A stretch of 64,000 nt of DNA from Tumebacillus lacus (GTDB lineage: Bacteria > Bacillota > Bacilli > Tumebacillales > Tumebacillaceae). The notes under the pieces are model-generated. The model did not search any database. It saw only the letters and a list, made by a program, of their open reading frames with translations, and had not been told where the DNA came from. Shown here one piece after another: positions 29,777 to 38,485 of this stretch; within the stretch, counting starts at the first letter, position 1, and each line of letters begins with the position of its first letter. The stretch is taken from assembly GCF_026410385.1 (NCBI RefSeq), contig NZ_JAPMLT010000007.1:1-64000 (forward strand), read 5' to 3'. The position numbers and the translations under genes are program-made.

Positions 29777-30745
29777 TCAGTCTTTGTATGTAAAGCTGCC
29801 TTCGTCGATGGAGGTGACATCGTCCAGCGCCGCGAGGTCTTTCGCGAGGCGCATGGCGGCGTCGTCTTTTTGTTTGGCTTCGACCATGATGTCGAGATCG
29901 GTATTGGTCGTCTCGCGGACGAGGTCGAGGAAGGGGAGGAGGTCGCCCGGTTCGATGTAGTCGGCGTGGTGGAGCATCGCCTCCGGGCTCTTCGGCGAGG
30001 AGATGTGGATCTTTGGCACGAGGCCGGTGCCGTCCCACGTTTTGAAGATGCGCGAGGTGAGGTCGCGCAGGTCTTCCTCGCCCGGATTGCAGCGGTGGTG
30101 GTGGATATCGAGCACCATCGGGATGCCGAGCTCTTCACAGAGGGTGAGCGTCTCCAGTGCCGTGTAGGTCTTGTCGTCATTTTCCAAGGTGATGCGTCGC
30201 CGGATGCGTTCCGGCACGAGCTGCCAGTGATCCCGGAAGCGGTTCAGGGACTCTGCTTTGTCTTTGTAGGATCCGCCGACGTGGATGTTCAGTTTGGCCG
30301 TCTCGTCGAGCCCCATCAGCTCAAACATGGTGGTGTGGCGGTCGAGGTCGGCGATGGAATTGTCGAGCACTTCTTTTTTCGCACTGTTGAGCAAGGTGAA
30401 ATGGTCCGGGTGGAACGAGACGCGCATCTGTGCTTTTTTGATAAAATCACCGACTTCTTCAAACTCCGGTTTCAGTTTGGTCCAAAAATCCCATTCGGCG
30501 GTGTGGGCGTGTCCGAGCAGCGGAACGAGCTTGGAGGTGAAGCGGTAGAGGTGCAGGCCGTGCGCGTGAGCATGCCGCATCACCCGCAAGGAGTTCTGCA
30601 AATTTTTGGCGGCCGTGTTGGTCAGTTTGCGCAGGGCGGCTTCCCGGTCGATGATCTTTTCAAAGTTTGTGACGGTCATCGTCTGCGAGGGCGACGCGTT
30701 TTTCAAGTGAATCGACATCGCGACAAATCCAAGTCGAATCTTCAT
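29777..30745 (-). CDS. uvsE: UV DNA damage repair endonuclease UvsE
   Basis: The 322-residue TIM-barrel protein has the UVDE family start MKIRLGFVAMSIHLKNASPS, metal ligands in RVSFHPDHF, LNIHVGG, TLENDD, VLDIHHHRCNP and KIHISSPKS, and the C-terminal DIMVEAKQKD glutamate. It nicks DNA 5' to pyrimidine dimers and other lesions and is common in spore formers. It is divergent from ndh, with a 219-bp gap whose promoters I could not place with confidence. Confidence 0.93.
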   Translation of the reverse strand: MKIRLGFVAMSIHLKNASPSQTMTVTNFEKIIDREAALRKLTNTAAKNLQNSLRVMRHAHAHGLHLYRFTSKLVPLLGHAHTAEWDFWTKLKPEFEEVGDFIKKAQMRVSFHPDHFTLLNSAKKEVLDNSIADLDRHTTMFELMGLDETAKLNIHVGGSYKDKAESLNRFRDHWQLVPERIRRRITLENDDKTYTALETLTLCEELGIPMVLDIHHHRCNPGEEDLRDLTSRIFKTWDGTGLVPKIHISSPKSPEAMLHHADYIEPGDLLPFLDLVRETTNTDLDIMVEAKQKDDAAMRLAKDLAALDDVTSIDEGSFTYKD

Positions 30746-30964
30746 AGCAAAAACTCCTTCACCAGACGTTGTGAAAAAAGGAACTTTCTGTGACGATTTG
30801 AGTATAATGTTTGTAGGTGCAATCTTTCACATACTTGGTGACAAGCAGATGGCGAAGCGAGTAGTACAATCTCGCGCTCTCGTAAAGACTAGTTTCACAC
30901 CAACGTGTCTGCTCCACACCGTACGCTGAACGACCCACCGAAATACTCAAGGGAGTTGATTCCG

Positions 30965-32149
30965 ATGGCTAAGATTTTGATCGCGGGTGCCGGTTACGGC
31001 GGCCTGACATGCGCCGTCGAGCTGGAGAAAGCGGGTCAACCTTTCACTTTGATCAATAAGCACGACTATCACTACTTCACGACGCTGCTGCACGAGCCGG
31101 CCGGAGGCCGCAACAAGTTTGAAGAGTACAAGGTCAATCTCCATGACGTGCTGCGCAAAGAATCGTCGAAACTCGTCAAAGGGGTGGTGACCGGTCTGTC
31201 GCCGCAGGAAAACAAGGTGCTCACCGACAAAGGCGAACTGTCCTACGACTACCTGATCCTCGCGCTCGGCAACGCGCCGGAGTACTTTGGCATCCCAGGC
31301 ATGGCGGAGCACGCGATGTTGCTGCGCTCTTGGGACACGGCGCGCAAGATCCACGAACACATCGAGCACATGTTCCGCATGTACCGCGATGACCGCGACG
31401 AGACGCGGCTGCGCATCATCGTCGGCGGCGCCGGTCTGACCGGGATCGAGCTGTGCGGCGAGTTGGCCGAGTGGATGCCGGAGTTGATGGCGACGTACCA
31501 CGTGCCGGCGGAGAAGGTGCAACTGATCAACTTGGAGGCGGCTCCGACGATCTTGCCGATGCTCGACGAAGGGCTGCGCAAGGCGGCAGAAGAGGTGCTG
31601 ACCAAAAAAGGCGTGCAACTGCGCACCGGCACGGCGATCGTCAAAGTGAACGAAAATCAGGTCGAGTTGAAGACAGGCGAGGTGATCGACGCGCGCACGA
31701 TCATCTGGACAGGCGGTGTGCGGGCCAATCCGCTGATCGCCGCCGCCGGATTTGAAGTCGACCCGCGCGGGCGGGCAAAAGTGAACGAGCACCTGCAGTC
31801 GGTCGATTTCTCCAACGTGTTTGTGATCGGCGACTCGGCGTGGTTCACCGGCCCGGACGGCAAACCGCTGCCGCCGACCGGGCAAGCGGCGACGCAGATG
31901 GGCGCGGTGGCCGCACACAACGTCCTGCGCATCATGAAGCGCGAACCGCTGGAGACGTTTACGCTGAACTACATGGGCACTCTGGCCTCGCTCGGTGCGG
32001 AGGTCGGTGTCGGCAATGTCAAGGGCATGAAGACCAAAGGCGTGTCGGCCGCTCTGATGAAGGAAGGCAGCAAACTGAAATACCTCTGGCAACTCGGCGG
32101 CCTGCGCCTCGTCAACAAAAAGCGCGGCCAGCTCTCCTCGCGCCGCTAA
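30965..32149 (+). CDS. Type II NADH dehydrogenase (NDH-2)
   Basis: The 394-residue flavoprotein has an FAD motif AGAGYGGLTCAVELEKAG at the N-terminus, an NAD motif IVGGAGLTGIELCGELAEW in the middle and VFVIGDSAWF before the C-terminal membrane-associating helix region. NDH-2 passes electrons from NADH to menaquinone without pumping protons. The ATG at 30965 follows GGGAG; the longer frame upstream lacks family similarity. It is monocistronic and closed by a terminator. Confidence 0.9.
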   Translation: MAKILIAGAGYGGLTCAVELEKAGQPFTLINKHDYHYFTTLLHEPAGGRNKFEEYKVNLHDVLRKESSKLVKGVVTGLSPQENKVLTDKGELSYDYLILALGNAPEYFGIPGMAEHAMLLRSWDTARKIHEHIEHMFRMYRDDRDETRLRIIVGGAGLTGIELCGELAEWMPELMATYHVPAEKVQLINLEAAPTILPMLDEGLRKAAEEVLTKKGVQLRTGTAIVKVNENQVELKTGEVIDARTIIWTGGVRANPLIAAAGFEVDPRGRAKVNEHLQSVDFSNVFVIGDSAWFTGPDGKPLPPTGQAATQMGAVAAHNVLRIMKREPLETFTLNYMGTLASLGAEVGVGNVKGMKTKGVSAALMKEGSKLKYLWQLGGLRLVNKKRGQLSSRR

Positions 32150-32160
32150 GCTGAAAAATG

Positions 32161-32208
32161 GGGCTCTCCTCTCCGTAACCAATCGCGGAGAGGGGAGTCT
32201 TTTTTATT
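32161..32208 (+). terminator. Terminator after ndh
   Basis: GGCTCTCCTCTCCG pairs with CGGAGAGGGGAGTC across a 10-nt loop, followed by TTTTTT. Confidence 0.85.
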
Positions 32209-32325
32209 ATAGACGAAACGGGTTTGGGTTGGATGTCTCTGGAAAGTAGTGTGCCTCAATGTCGTATTTTGTATCAATGTATGTGCAGGGCCAATACGTT
32301 GTGTGCAAAGGGGGTGAATCATTCG

Positions 32326-32541
32326 ATGTGGGCGGTGTATGTGACGCTGGTCGGTGGGCTGATTTTGTTTTTTTACCTCGATATCAAGTTGGCGGCGATG
32401 TGGGAGTATTTCAGTGTGAGAGCCTATACGATGTCGATCCAAGCAGGCGGCAAACAGTCGGGATGGGCGCATGACGAGAGCACGTTTGTGACGCACGACG
32501 GTCCGATGCAAAGAAAACGTCGAATCATGCGGAATGACTAA
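32326..32541 (+). CDS. Small single-span membrane protein, unknown
   Basis: The 71-residue product has one N-terminal hydrophobic helix (MWAVYVTLVGGLILFFYLDI) followed by a hydrophilic tail ending in MQRKRRIMRND. AAAGGGGGTGA lies 8 bp before ATG 32326, which argues that it is a real gene. I do not recognise the family. It lies between ndh and the phosphohexomutase gene. Confidence 0.55.
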   Translation: MWAVYVTLVGGLILFFYLDIKLAAMWEYFSVRAYTMSIQAGGKQSGWAHDESTFVTHDGPMQRKRRIMRND

Positions 32542-32621
32542 GAAAAACAGTCATGATGGTTTTTGGTGTCCACTATACATGGAGAGGGAGTGATTGAGAG
32601 GAAAAGGGGAGAGACCACTGC

Positions 32622-34055
32622 ATGTCCGTGATCAAATTTGGAACAGACGGTTGGCGCGGCGTGATCGCAAGAGAGTTCACGTTTGCAAATGTGGCGATTG
32701 TCGCGCAGGCGGTCGCGATGTACGTGAAGGCGGAAGGGCAGACCGGGAAAGGGATCATCGTCGGCTATGACAACCGCTTTCTCGGCAGCCTGTTTGCCGA
32801 GCGGGTGGCCGAAGTGCTGGCGGCGAACGGCATTCCCGTGTGGCTGTGCGATGCGCCGGCTCCGACGCCGGCGGTGGCGTCGATGATCGCCGAGCGAAGC
32901 CTCGCCGGGGCGATGATGGTGACGGCGAGCCACAACCCGCCGGAGTATAACGGCATCAAATTTATCCCGGACTATGCGGGACCGGCGACGCCGGAGATCA
33001 CAGATGCGATCACCCGCTATGTGCGCGAGGTGGAAGCGGGGCAGGTCGAGGTGCAGGTCGTGCCGCTGGCTCAAGCGACGAAGGAAGGGCTCATTGCCTA
33101 TGAATGTCCCAGGCAACCTTACGGAGAGCGTCTGAAGCAAGTGGTGGACGGAGCGGTGATCCGGCAGGCGGGACTGCGGGTAGTGGTCGATCCGATGCAC
33201 GGGTCGGGGATCGGGTATCTGGAGGAGATCGCCGCAGAACTCGGCGTCGAGGTGGTGGCGTGCCTGCGCCATCACAAGGACCCGATGTTTGGCGGTCGGC
33301 TGCCGGAGCCGTGCGAGGAAGAGCTGGAGGAACTGGCCCGCCTGACGCAGGAGCACGGGGCGAGCCTTGGACTCGCGCTGGACGGCGATGCGGACCGATT
33401 TGGGATCATCGATCCGAGCGGGGCGTATGTGACGCCAAACGAGGTGTTTATCCTGCTCGCCCATGATCAATTGCGCTACAAAGGCGGCCTGCAAAAGATC
33501 GCCCGCACCGTGGCGACGACGCACCGGATCGACCGGATGGCGGCCGCGTACGGGGTTGAGGTGGTGGAGACGCCGGTCGGATTTAAATATATCGGACAGG
33601 AGATCCTCAAAGGCGCGGGGATCGGCGGCGAGGAGAGCGGCGGCCTGTCGATCTCGTCGCACATCCCGGAGAAAGACGGCCTGCTGGTCGGGCTGCTGAT
33701 GCTGGAGCTGACAGCAAGAACCGGCCGCACGCCGAAACAACTGCTCGCCGAGTTGGAGCAGACGTACGGCACGGCGGTCAGCGAGCGCGTCGATGCCCGC
33801 ATCTCGCCTGAGCAGAAGGATCAGGTGCTGGCGGTGATGCGTGACTGGACGGCCGAGCGGCTGGATCGGTGGCTCGTGACGAAAAAGACGGCGGTCGACG
33901 GGGTGAAACTCGTGTTTGACACCGGAGCGTGGACGCTGGTGCGCCCGTCGGGCACAGAGCCGCTGGTGCGGATCTATTTGGAAGCGGGGGACAGGGAGGA
34001 GCTGAACGGGCTGAAGACCGCCTTGTTCGCGGTGCTGGGGCTGTCCGCGATTTGA
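32622..34055 (+). CDS. Phosphoglucomutase/phosphomannomutase family protein
   Basis: The 477-residue protein carries all alpha-phosphohexomutase signatures: FGTDGWRG at the start, the phosphoserine loop TASHNPPEYNG, the metal loop DGDADR, the sugar loop GEESGG and the phosphate-binding RPSGTEP. It interconverts hexose 1- and 6-phosphates, supplying sugar nucleotides. It could feed glucose-1-phosphate to the ugd/nucleotidyltransferase cluster 3 kb downstream. Which sugar it prefers cannot be told. Confidence 0.92.
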   Translation: MSVIKFGTDGWRGVIAREFTFANVAIVAQAVAMYVKAEGQTGKGIIVGYDNRFLGSLFAERVAEVLAANGIPVWLCDAPAPTPAVASMIAERSLAGAMMVTASHNPPEYNGIKFIPDYAGPATPEITDAITRYVREVEAGQVEVQVVPLAQATKEGLIAYECPRQPYGERLKQVVDGAVIRQAGLRVVVDPMHGSGIGYLEEIAAELGVEVVACLRHHKDPMFGGRLPEPCEEELEELARLTQEHGASLGLALDGDADRFGIIDPSGAYVTPNEVFILLAHDQLRYKGGLQKIARTVATTHRIDRMAAAYGVEVVETPVGFKYIGQEILKGAGIGGEESGGLSISSHIPEKDGLLVGLLMLELTARTGRTPKQLLAELEQTYGTAVSERVDARISPEQKDQVLAVMRDWTAERLDRWLVTKKTAVDGVKLVFDTGAWTLVRPSGTEPLVRIYLEAGDREELNGLKTALFAVLGLSAI

Positions 34056-34120
34056 CGGAACGGGGCACTTCTCTTACAATGCTTTCAGAATGGAAGCATG
34101 GAGAGGAGTGCCTTTTTCCT

Positions 34121-35176
34121 ATGGTTCGCAGTATCCGCGACGTGATGCAGGAATTGAAAAAGGGGATCGTGCAGCCGGTGTATCTGCTCTACGGCATGGA
34201 GGCGCTCTTGATCGACGAGATGGTGACCTCAATCCAGCAGCGGGCTCTGCCGGGGGGGATCGACGATTTTAACAGCATGAAGTTCCACTACGATGAACAG
34301 CCGGTGCAACTGGCGGTGCAGGAGGCCGAGACGCTGCCGTTTATGTCGGAGCGCAAATTTGTACTGATCCACAACTGCGGCGCGTTTACGACCGCCAAGT
34401 CGCCGCGTGTTGATCACAATACGGACGCGTTGCAAGCGTATCTGGAAAATCCGGCTCCGTACTCGACGGTGGTGATCACCGTGGGCGCGGAAAAATTGGA
34501 CGAGCGCAAAAAGCTGACCAAGACGGCGCAGAAAACGGCCGTTGTGGTGCCGTTTCAAGCGTTGAAGGAAAACGAGTGCCGGGACTGGGTGATCGGCGAG
34601 GTGAAGCGGCAAAAGGCGGCGATCACCGGCGACGGGGTCAACCGTCTGATCTTGTCGGTGGGGACCAATCTGCGTCTGCTGCGCAGCGAGATCGAGAAAC
34701 TGGCCCTGTACGCGGGCGAAGGCGGCACGATCACGGAGGAAGTGGTCGACGATCTGGCGACGCGGACGATGGAGCAGAACGTGTTTGTCTTTATCGATGA
34801 AGTGGTGCGGCTGCGCGTCGACCGGGCGATGCGGATGATGTACGATCTGCTGAAAAATCGCGAGGAGCCGATCAAGCTGCTGTTTCTGATCACCCGCCAG
34901 ATCCGGATCATGTTCCAGATCAAGGTGCAGACCGGGCGCGGCTACACGATGCAGCAGGTGGCGCAGCAGATCGGCGTGCATCCGTACGCGGCAAAGATCG
35001 CAGGCGAGCAAGGGCATTCCTACACGCCGAAGCAACTGGAGCGGCTGCTGTTTGAACTGGCCGACCTCGACTACAAGATCAAGACCGGGCAGATCGGCGA
35101 CCGGGCGGCACTGGAGATGTTTTTGCTGACCCTGCCGCAAAAGGCGGGTAGAGGAGCGTCGGCGGGGGCACGATAA
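34121..35176 (+). CDS. holA: DNA polymerase III subunit delta
   Basis: The 351-residue clamp-loader subunit begins RSIRDVMQELKKG then VYLLYGMEALLIDE and has the AAA-like fold without a P-loop, as usual for delta. ATG 34121 follows GAGAGGAGTG with good spacing; the frame is open further upstream only by overlap with the mutase gene. Its position ahead of rpsT and gpr is the conserved Bacillus order (yqeN). Confidence 0.92.
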   Translation: MVRSIRDVMQELKKGIVQPVYLLYGMEALLIDEMVTSIQQRALPGGIDDFNSMKFHYDEQPVQLAVQEAETLPFMSERKFVLIHNCGAFTTAKSPRVDHNTDALQAYLENPAPYSTVVITVGAEKLDERKKLTKTAQKTAVVVPFQALKENECRDWVIGEVKRQKAAITGDGVNRLILSVGTNLRLLRSEIEKLALYAGEGGTITEEVVDDLATRTMEQNVFVFIDEVVRLRVDRAMRMMYDLLKNREEPIKLLFLITRQIRIMFQIKVQTGRGYTMQQVAQQIGVHPYAAKIAGEQGHSYTPKQLERLLFELADLDYKIKTGQIGDRAALEMFLLTLPQKAGRGASAGAR

Positions 35177-35194
35177 GCGTGGAGGTGACGGGCT

Positions 35195-35485
35195 ATGGCT
35201 CGCAACAGACGCAGAAAAGTGCTCGTGCCCGAGGCGCGGGAGGCACTCGACCGGCTCAAGAGCGAAGTGATGAACACAGCCACTGCGGAACAAGCCGTCT
35301 TTGAATCGGCCAGACGGCAGAACGTGCCGCTGGTGCAAGGGGACAATTCCCAACTCACCGCCGAGCAAGCGGGCAAGGTCGGCGGTCCGATAGGCGGGCA
35401 GATGGTGCGCAAATTGATCGCGCTCGCCCAGATGCAGATGATGAACGAACAACAGCAACAGGACGGCAACCGGCCGCATCTATAA
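35195..35485 (+). CDS. Divergent alpha/beta-type small acid-soluble spore protein
   Basis: In this 96-residue protein, VLVPEAREALDRLKSEVMN corresponds to the first conserved SASP helix, where GPR cleaves, and GGPIGGQMVRKLIALAQMQM to the second conserved segment. Flanking tails, an Arg-rich N-terminus and a Gln-rich C-terminus, are longer than usual, and the middle (QNVPLVQGDNSQLTAEQAG) is extended. SASPs coat spore DNA. The SASP protease gene gpr lies 0.5 kb away. GGAGGTGA precedes ATG 35195. Confidence 0.75.
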   Translation: MARNRRRKVLVPEAREALDRLKSEVMNTATAEQAVFESARRQNVPLVQGDNSQLTAEQAGKVGGPIGGQMVRKLIALAQMQMMNEQQQQDGNRPHL

Positions 35486-35520
35486 AAAAACGACCCTCGC
35501 GAGATCGCAGGGTCGTTTTT
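35486..35520. terminator. Terminator of the holA-SASP operon
   Basis: AAAAACGACCCT pairs with AGGGTCGTTTTT around a CG-rich loop, with a T-run on plus. Confidence 0.9.
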
Positions 35521-35533
35521 GTCGGCCGCTGAT

Positions 35534-35559
35534 TCAGGTCTTTGGCGCCAAAGACTTGA
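35534..35559. repeat. Perfect 18-bp palindrome next to the rpsT stop
   Basis: GTCTTTGGCGCCAAAGAC (35538-35555) is a perfect palindrome, extended by TCA/TGA with one mismatch. It lies 4 bp beyond the end of rpsT. On the minus strand it is not followed by a T-run, so it may be an RNA 3'-end stem rather than a classic terminator. Confidence 0.65.
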
Positions 35560-35563
35560 AAAA

Positions 35564-35824
35564 TTAAGCGGTTTTGTTCAGCTTCTTGGTCAGGCGGGAT
35601 TTCTTGCGAGCTGCGGTGTTCTTGTGCAGCAGGCCTTTGGTAACAGCCTTATCCAGAGAACGGCAAGCTGCTTTGAGCAGCGCCGGAGCGTTTGCATCGT
35701 TGGACGCGAGAGCCAGCTCGTACTTCTTGATCGAAGTGCGGAGAGCGGATTTCGCAGCAGCGTTGCGCAGGGTGCGGGTGCTGATGGTCTTCACGCGTTT
35801 CACGGCGGATTTAATGTTCGGCAT
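35564..35824 (-). CDS. rpsT: 30S ribosomal protein S20
   Basis: The 86-residue protein [20 protein letters not shown]... ends [14 protein letters not shown]; length, basicity and conserved [15 protein letters not shown] motif (here [15 protein letters not shown]) are typical of S20. It is transcribed opposite to holA and gpr, as in Bacillus. Confidence 0.97.
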   Translation of the reverse strand: MPNIKSAVKRVKTISTRTLRNAAAKSALRTSIKKYELALASNDANAPALLKAACRSLDKAVTKGLLHKNTAARKKSRLTKKLNKTA

Positions 35825-35877
35825 CTATGATTCACCTCCATCTTCATGCTACATATCCCTCTAAAAGGACAATGGAT

Positions 35878-35906
35878 ATTTTAGCATGCCCATACGTAGA
35901 TTGCAA
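35878..35906 (-). promoter_or_regulatory. Promoter of rpsT
   Basis: On the minus strand, TTGCAA (35906-35901) and TAAAAT (35883-35878) are separated by 17 bp and lie about 55 bp upstream of the rpsT start. Confidence 0.65.
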
Positions 35907-35921
35907 GGCTTCGGGCGAATT

Positions 35922-35951
35922 GCATATTTTGACATGGCGGTTCGCAACCTA
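35922..35951 (+). promoter_or_regulatory. Candidate forespore (sigma-G/F type) promoter of gpr
   Basis: GCATA (35922-35926) and CAACCTA (35945-35951) are spaced by 18 bp, near the sigma-G pattern GMATR-N18-CATWMTA (five of seven in the -10). Forespore expression is the known behaviour of gpr in Bacillus. Confidence 0.45.
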
Positions 35952-35986
35952 GGAACAGTCTAGATCGAGAAGAAGAGGTGGTAGCC

Positions 35987-37021
35987 GTGGCAAGGGAAAT
36001 GCGGTACAAGCGACAGGAGCAACAGCCGGTGGAGATCGACTGGAATTCGTACAGCGTCAATACCGATCTGGCGCTGGAGGCACATCAGATCTTTTCGCCG
36101 GAGCATGGCGGCTCGATCCCCGGCGTGCAGAGTTCGACCGAGGAGCTGGACGGGATCACGATCACCCGGCTGTCAATTGAAAATGAGATGGGCTCGAAGA
36201 TCATGGGCAAGATGGTCGGGAACTATTTGACGCTGGAAGTTCCCGGACTGCGCTACAAGGATACAGACTTGCAAAAGCGTGTGGCACAGACGTTGGCCGC
36301 CGAGTTTCGCCAATTTGCCGGGCTCACCCCGGAGTCGACGGTGCTGGTGATCGGCCTTGGCAATCGCAAGGTCACGCCAGACGCCCTCGGGCCGCTCGTG
36401 TGCGACAATCTGTTCGTGACGCGGCACCTGTATGAACACATGCCGGAAGTCGTCAATCAAGGCGGCTACCGGCCCGTAGCGGCGGTCGCACCGGGCGTGA
36501 TGGGCATCACCGGGATCGAGACCAGCGAGATCGTGCACGGGATTGTGAAAAAGGTCAAGCCGGATCTGGTGATCTGCGTGGACGCGCTGGCGGCCAGATC
36601 GCTGGAGCGGGTGAATACGACGATTCAGATCGCCGATGTCGGCATCTCGCCAGGGGCGGGGGTCGGGAACAAGCGCAAGGGATTGAATAAGAAGTCGCTC
36701 GGTGTCCCGGTGATTGCTGTCGGGGTGCCGACGGTGGTCGATGCGGTGACGATCACAAGCGACGCGATGGATCTGATCGTCAACCGTCTGGAGCAGGATG
36801 TGCCGAACAACGGGATGACGAAACTGATGGCGAATTTTAATGAGCAGGAGAAGAAGCAGCTGATCTTCGAACTGCTCCAACCGCTCGGGAACAACTTGAT
36901 GGTCACGCCGAAGGAAGTGGACACGTTTATCGAAGACGTGGCCAACGTGATCGCGAACGGACTGAACGTGGCGTTGCATGAGGCGATATCGATGGATGAT
37001 GCGACGATGTATACGCATTAG
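35987..37021 (+). CDS. gpr: GPR endopeptidase (germination protease for SASPs)
   Basis: The 344-residue protein contains the A25 family landmarks: SVNTDLALEAH with the propeptide region before it, TRLSIENEMGSKIMGK, VLVIGLGNRKVTPDALGP, AAVAPGVMGITGIET and VICVDALAARSLERVNTTIQ. It digests small acid-soluble spore proteins during germination, and one such protein is encoded at 35195. GTG 35987 follows AGAGGTGG; an earlier in-frame GTG at 35978 overlaps that site. In Bacillus spoIIP follows directly; here the coat-polysaccharide cluster separates them. Confidence 0.95.
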   Translation: MAREMRYKRQEQQPVEIDWNSYSVNTDLALEAHQIFSPEHGGSIPGVQSSTEELDGITITRLSIENEMGSKIMGKMVGNYLTLEVPGLRYKDTDLQKRVAQTLAAEFRQFAGLTPESTVLVIGLGNRKVTPDALGPLVCDNLFVTRHLYEHMPEVVNQGGYRPVAAVAPGVMGITGIETSEIVHGIVKKVKPDLVICVDALAARSLERVNTTIQIADVGISPGAGVGNKRKGLNKKSLGVPVIAVGVPTVVDAVTITSDAMDLIVNRLEQDVPNNGMTKLMANFNEQEKKQLIFELLQPLGNNLMVTPKEVDTFIEDVANVIANGLNVALHEAISMDDATMYTH

Positions 37022-37040
37022 AGTTAGTTATATAAGAAGA

Positions 37041-37075
37041 AAAGAGATGCCATGATTCTGGTGGCATCTCTTTTT
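37041..37075 (+). terminator. Terminator after gpr
   Basis: AGAGATGCCA (37043-37052) pairs with TGGCATCTCT (37062-37071), followed by TTTT. Confidence 0.9.
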
Positions 37076-37127
37076 GGCATGAGGTGTGAATTGTACGAAA
37101 CGACCGTTTCCGGCAATCGGCTCTCCT

Positions 37128-37136
37128 CATAGACTG
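37128..37136 (+). promoter_or_regulatory. Mother-cell type -10 element ahead of ugd
   Basis: CATAGACTG resembles the sigma-E -10 (CATACAMT). The same nonamer lies on the minus strand upstream of the CotS-like gene (43408-43400). A convincing -35 was not found for either. Confidence 0.4.
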
Positions 37137-37174
37137 TAGGACAAATACTTGCAGAGTGAGGGTATGAGGTAGCG

Positions 37175-38485
37175 ATGAAGGTGTGCGTGATCGGGACAGG
37201 CTATGTGGGCGCGACGACATCTGTGACGTTGGCCGCCTTGGGACATGATGTAGTCGGGGTGGATGCTGACCCGCGAAAGGCGGAGTTGCTCGGGAGAGGG
37301 ACTCTGCCTTTTTTTGAAAGCGGGCTGGAAGACCTGTTGCGGGAGATGATCGCGGCAGGAAGGTTGAGATTTACCGGGAACGGGTCGCAGGCGATTCGGG
37401 ACTGTGAGGTGGTGTTTACAGCGGTTGGCACGCCGTCTGCCCCGGACGGGTCGGCCGATTTGACTGCGGTGTGGGAGGTGGCCAGACAGATCGGGCGGAC
37501 GATCACCGACTATACGGTGGTGGTGAACAAAAGCACGGTGCCGGTGGGAACCGGCGAGCGCGTCGAGGAGATCGTGTTGCAAGAATTGCAAGGGCGCGGT
37601 GCGGATGTGCCGTTCGATGTGGTGTCCAACCCGGAGTTTCTGCGCGAGGGCAAGGCGCTTGAGGATGCGTTGCACCCGGACCGCGTGGTGATCGGGGCAG
37701 CGTCGCAGCGGGCGCGTGAGGTGATGGCGCGGTTGTATGCGGATGTGGTCGCGCCGGTGCTGTGGACGACCGTGCGGGATGCGGAGATGATCAAGTACGC
37801 GTCGAATGCGTTTTTGGCGACGAAGATCTCGTTTGTGAATGAACTGGCCCGGCTGTGTGAGCGGACAGGCGCGGATATCGCGCAGGTGGCGCGCGGGATG
37901 GGGATGGACGGCCGGATCGGGCAGGCGTTTTTGCAGGCCGGGGTCGGGTATGGCGGGTCGTGCTTTCCGAAAGATGTCGATGCGCTGCTCCATCTCGCCC
38001 GCGTGAACGGCGAGCGGCTCGGACTGCTGGAATCGGTGGCCGAGGTGAACCGGACGCAGACGGGGTGGTATCTGGAAAAGGTGCGCCGGGTGCTCGGGGA
38101 CTTGGCCGGGAAGCGGGTCGCGGTGCTCGGGCTGACGTTTAAGCCGGGGACGGATGATATCCGCGAGGCGCCGGCGTTGCGGATCTTGGCGGCACTGCTG
38201 GACGAAGGCGCGCAGGTCTGCGCGTATGATCCGCAGGGCATGGCGGCGGTGCGCAAACTTGTACCGAGCGTCGTGTATGCATCGGATGCGTATGCGGCGA
38301 TGGAGCGGGCGGAGGCGGTGTTGTTGGTGACGGAGTGGCAGGAGTTGGTCGAATTGGACTGGCAGCGGGCGTTCGGACAGGTCAAGGAGGGCATCGTCTT
38401 TGACGGGCGAAATGCGCTGGATGCTGACAAGATGACGGCGGCAGGCTGGCGGTATTACGGCGTCGGAAAGGGGCGATTGCGATGA
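37175..38485 (+). CDS. UDP-glucose 6-dehydrogenase
   Basis: The 436-residue protein has the NAD motif GTGYVGATTSVTLAALGH, the conserved STVPVGTGE, the central helix with KYASNAFLATKISFVNE, the catalytic cysteine in GYGGSCFPKD and the C-terminal GLTFKPGTDDIREAP. It oxidises UDP-glucose (or a related UDP-sugar) to the uronic acid, a precursor of acidic polysaccharide. It overlaps the next gene by ATGA, so both are in one operon. Confidence 0.93.
   Translation: MKVCVIGTGYVGATTSVTLAALGHDVVGVDADPRKAELLGRGTLPFFESGLEDLLREMIAAGRLRFTGNGSQAIRDCEVVFTAVGTPSAPDGSADLTAVWEVARQIGRTITDYTVVVNKSTVPVGTGERVEEIVLQELQGRGADVPFDVVSNPEFLREGKALEDALHPDRVVIGAASQRAREVMARLYADVVAPVLWTTVRDAEMIKYASNAFLATKISFVNELARLCERTGADIAQVARGMGMDGRIGQAFLQAGVGYGGSCFPKDVDALLHLARVNGERLGLLESVAEVNRTQTGWYLEKVRRVLGDLAGKRVAVLGLTFKPGTDDIREAPALRILAALLDEGAQVCAYDPQGMAAVRKLVPSVVYASDAYAAMERAEAVLLVTEWQELVELDWQRAFGQVKEGIVFDGRNALDADKMTAAGWRYYGVGKGRLR

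Noticed and set aside
30759-30950. 63-codon minus-strand frame between uvsE and ndh
   Set aside because: No ribosome site, no resemblance to any family, and it occupies the divergent promoter region.
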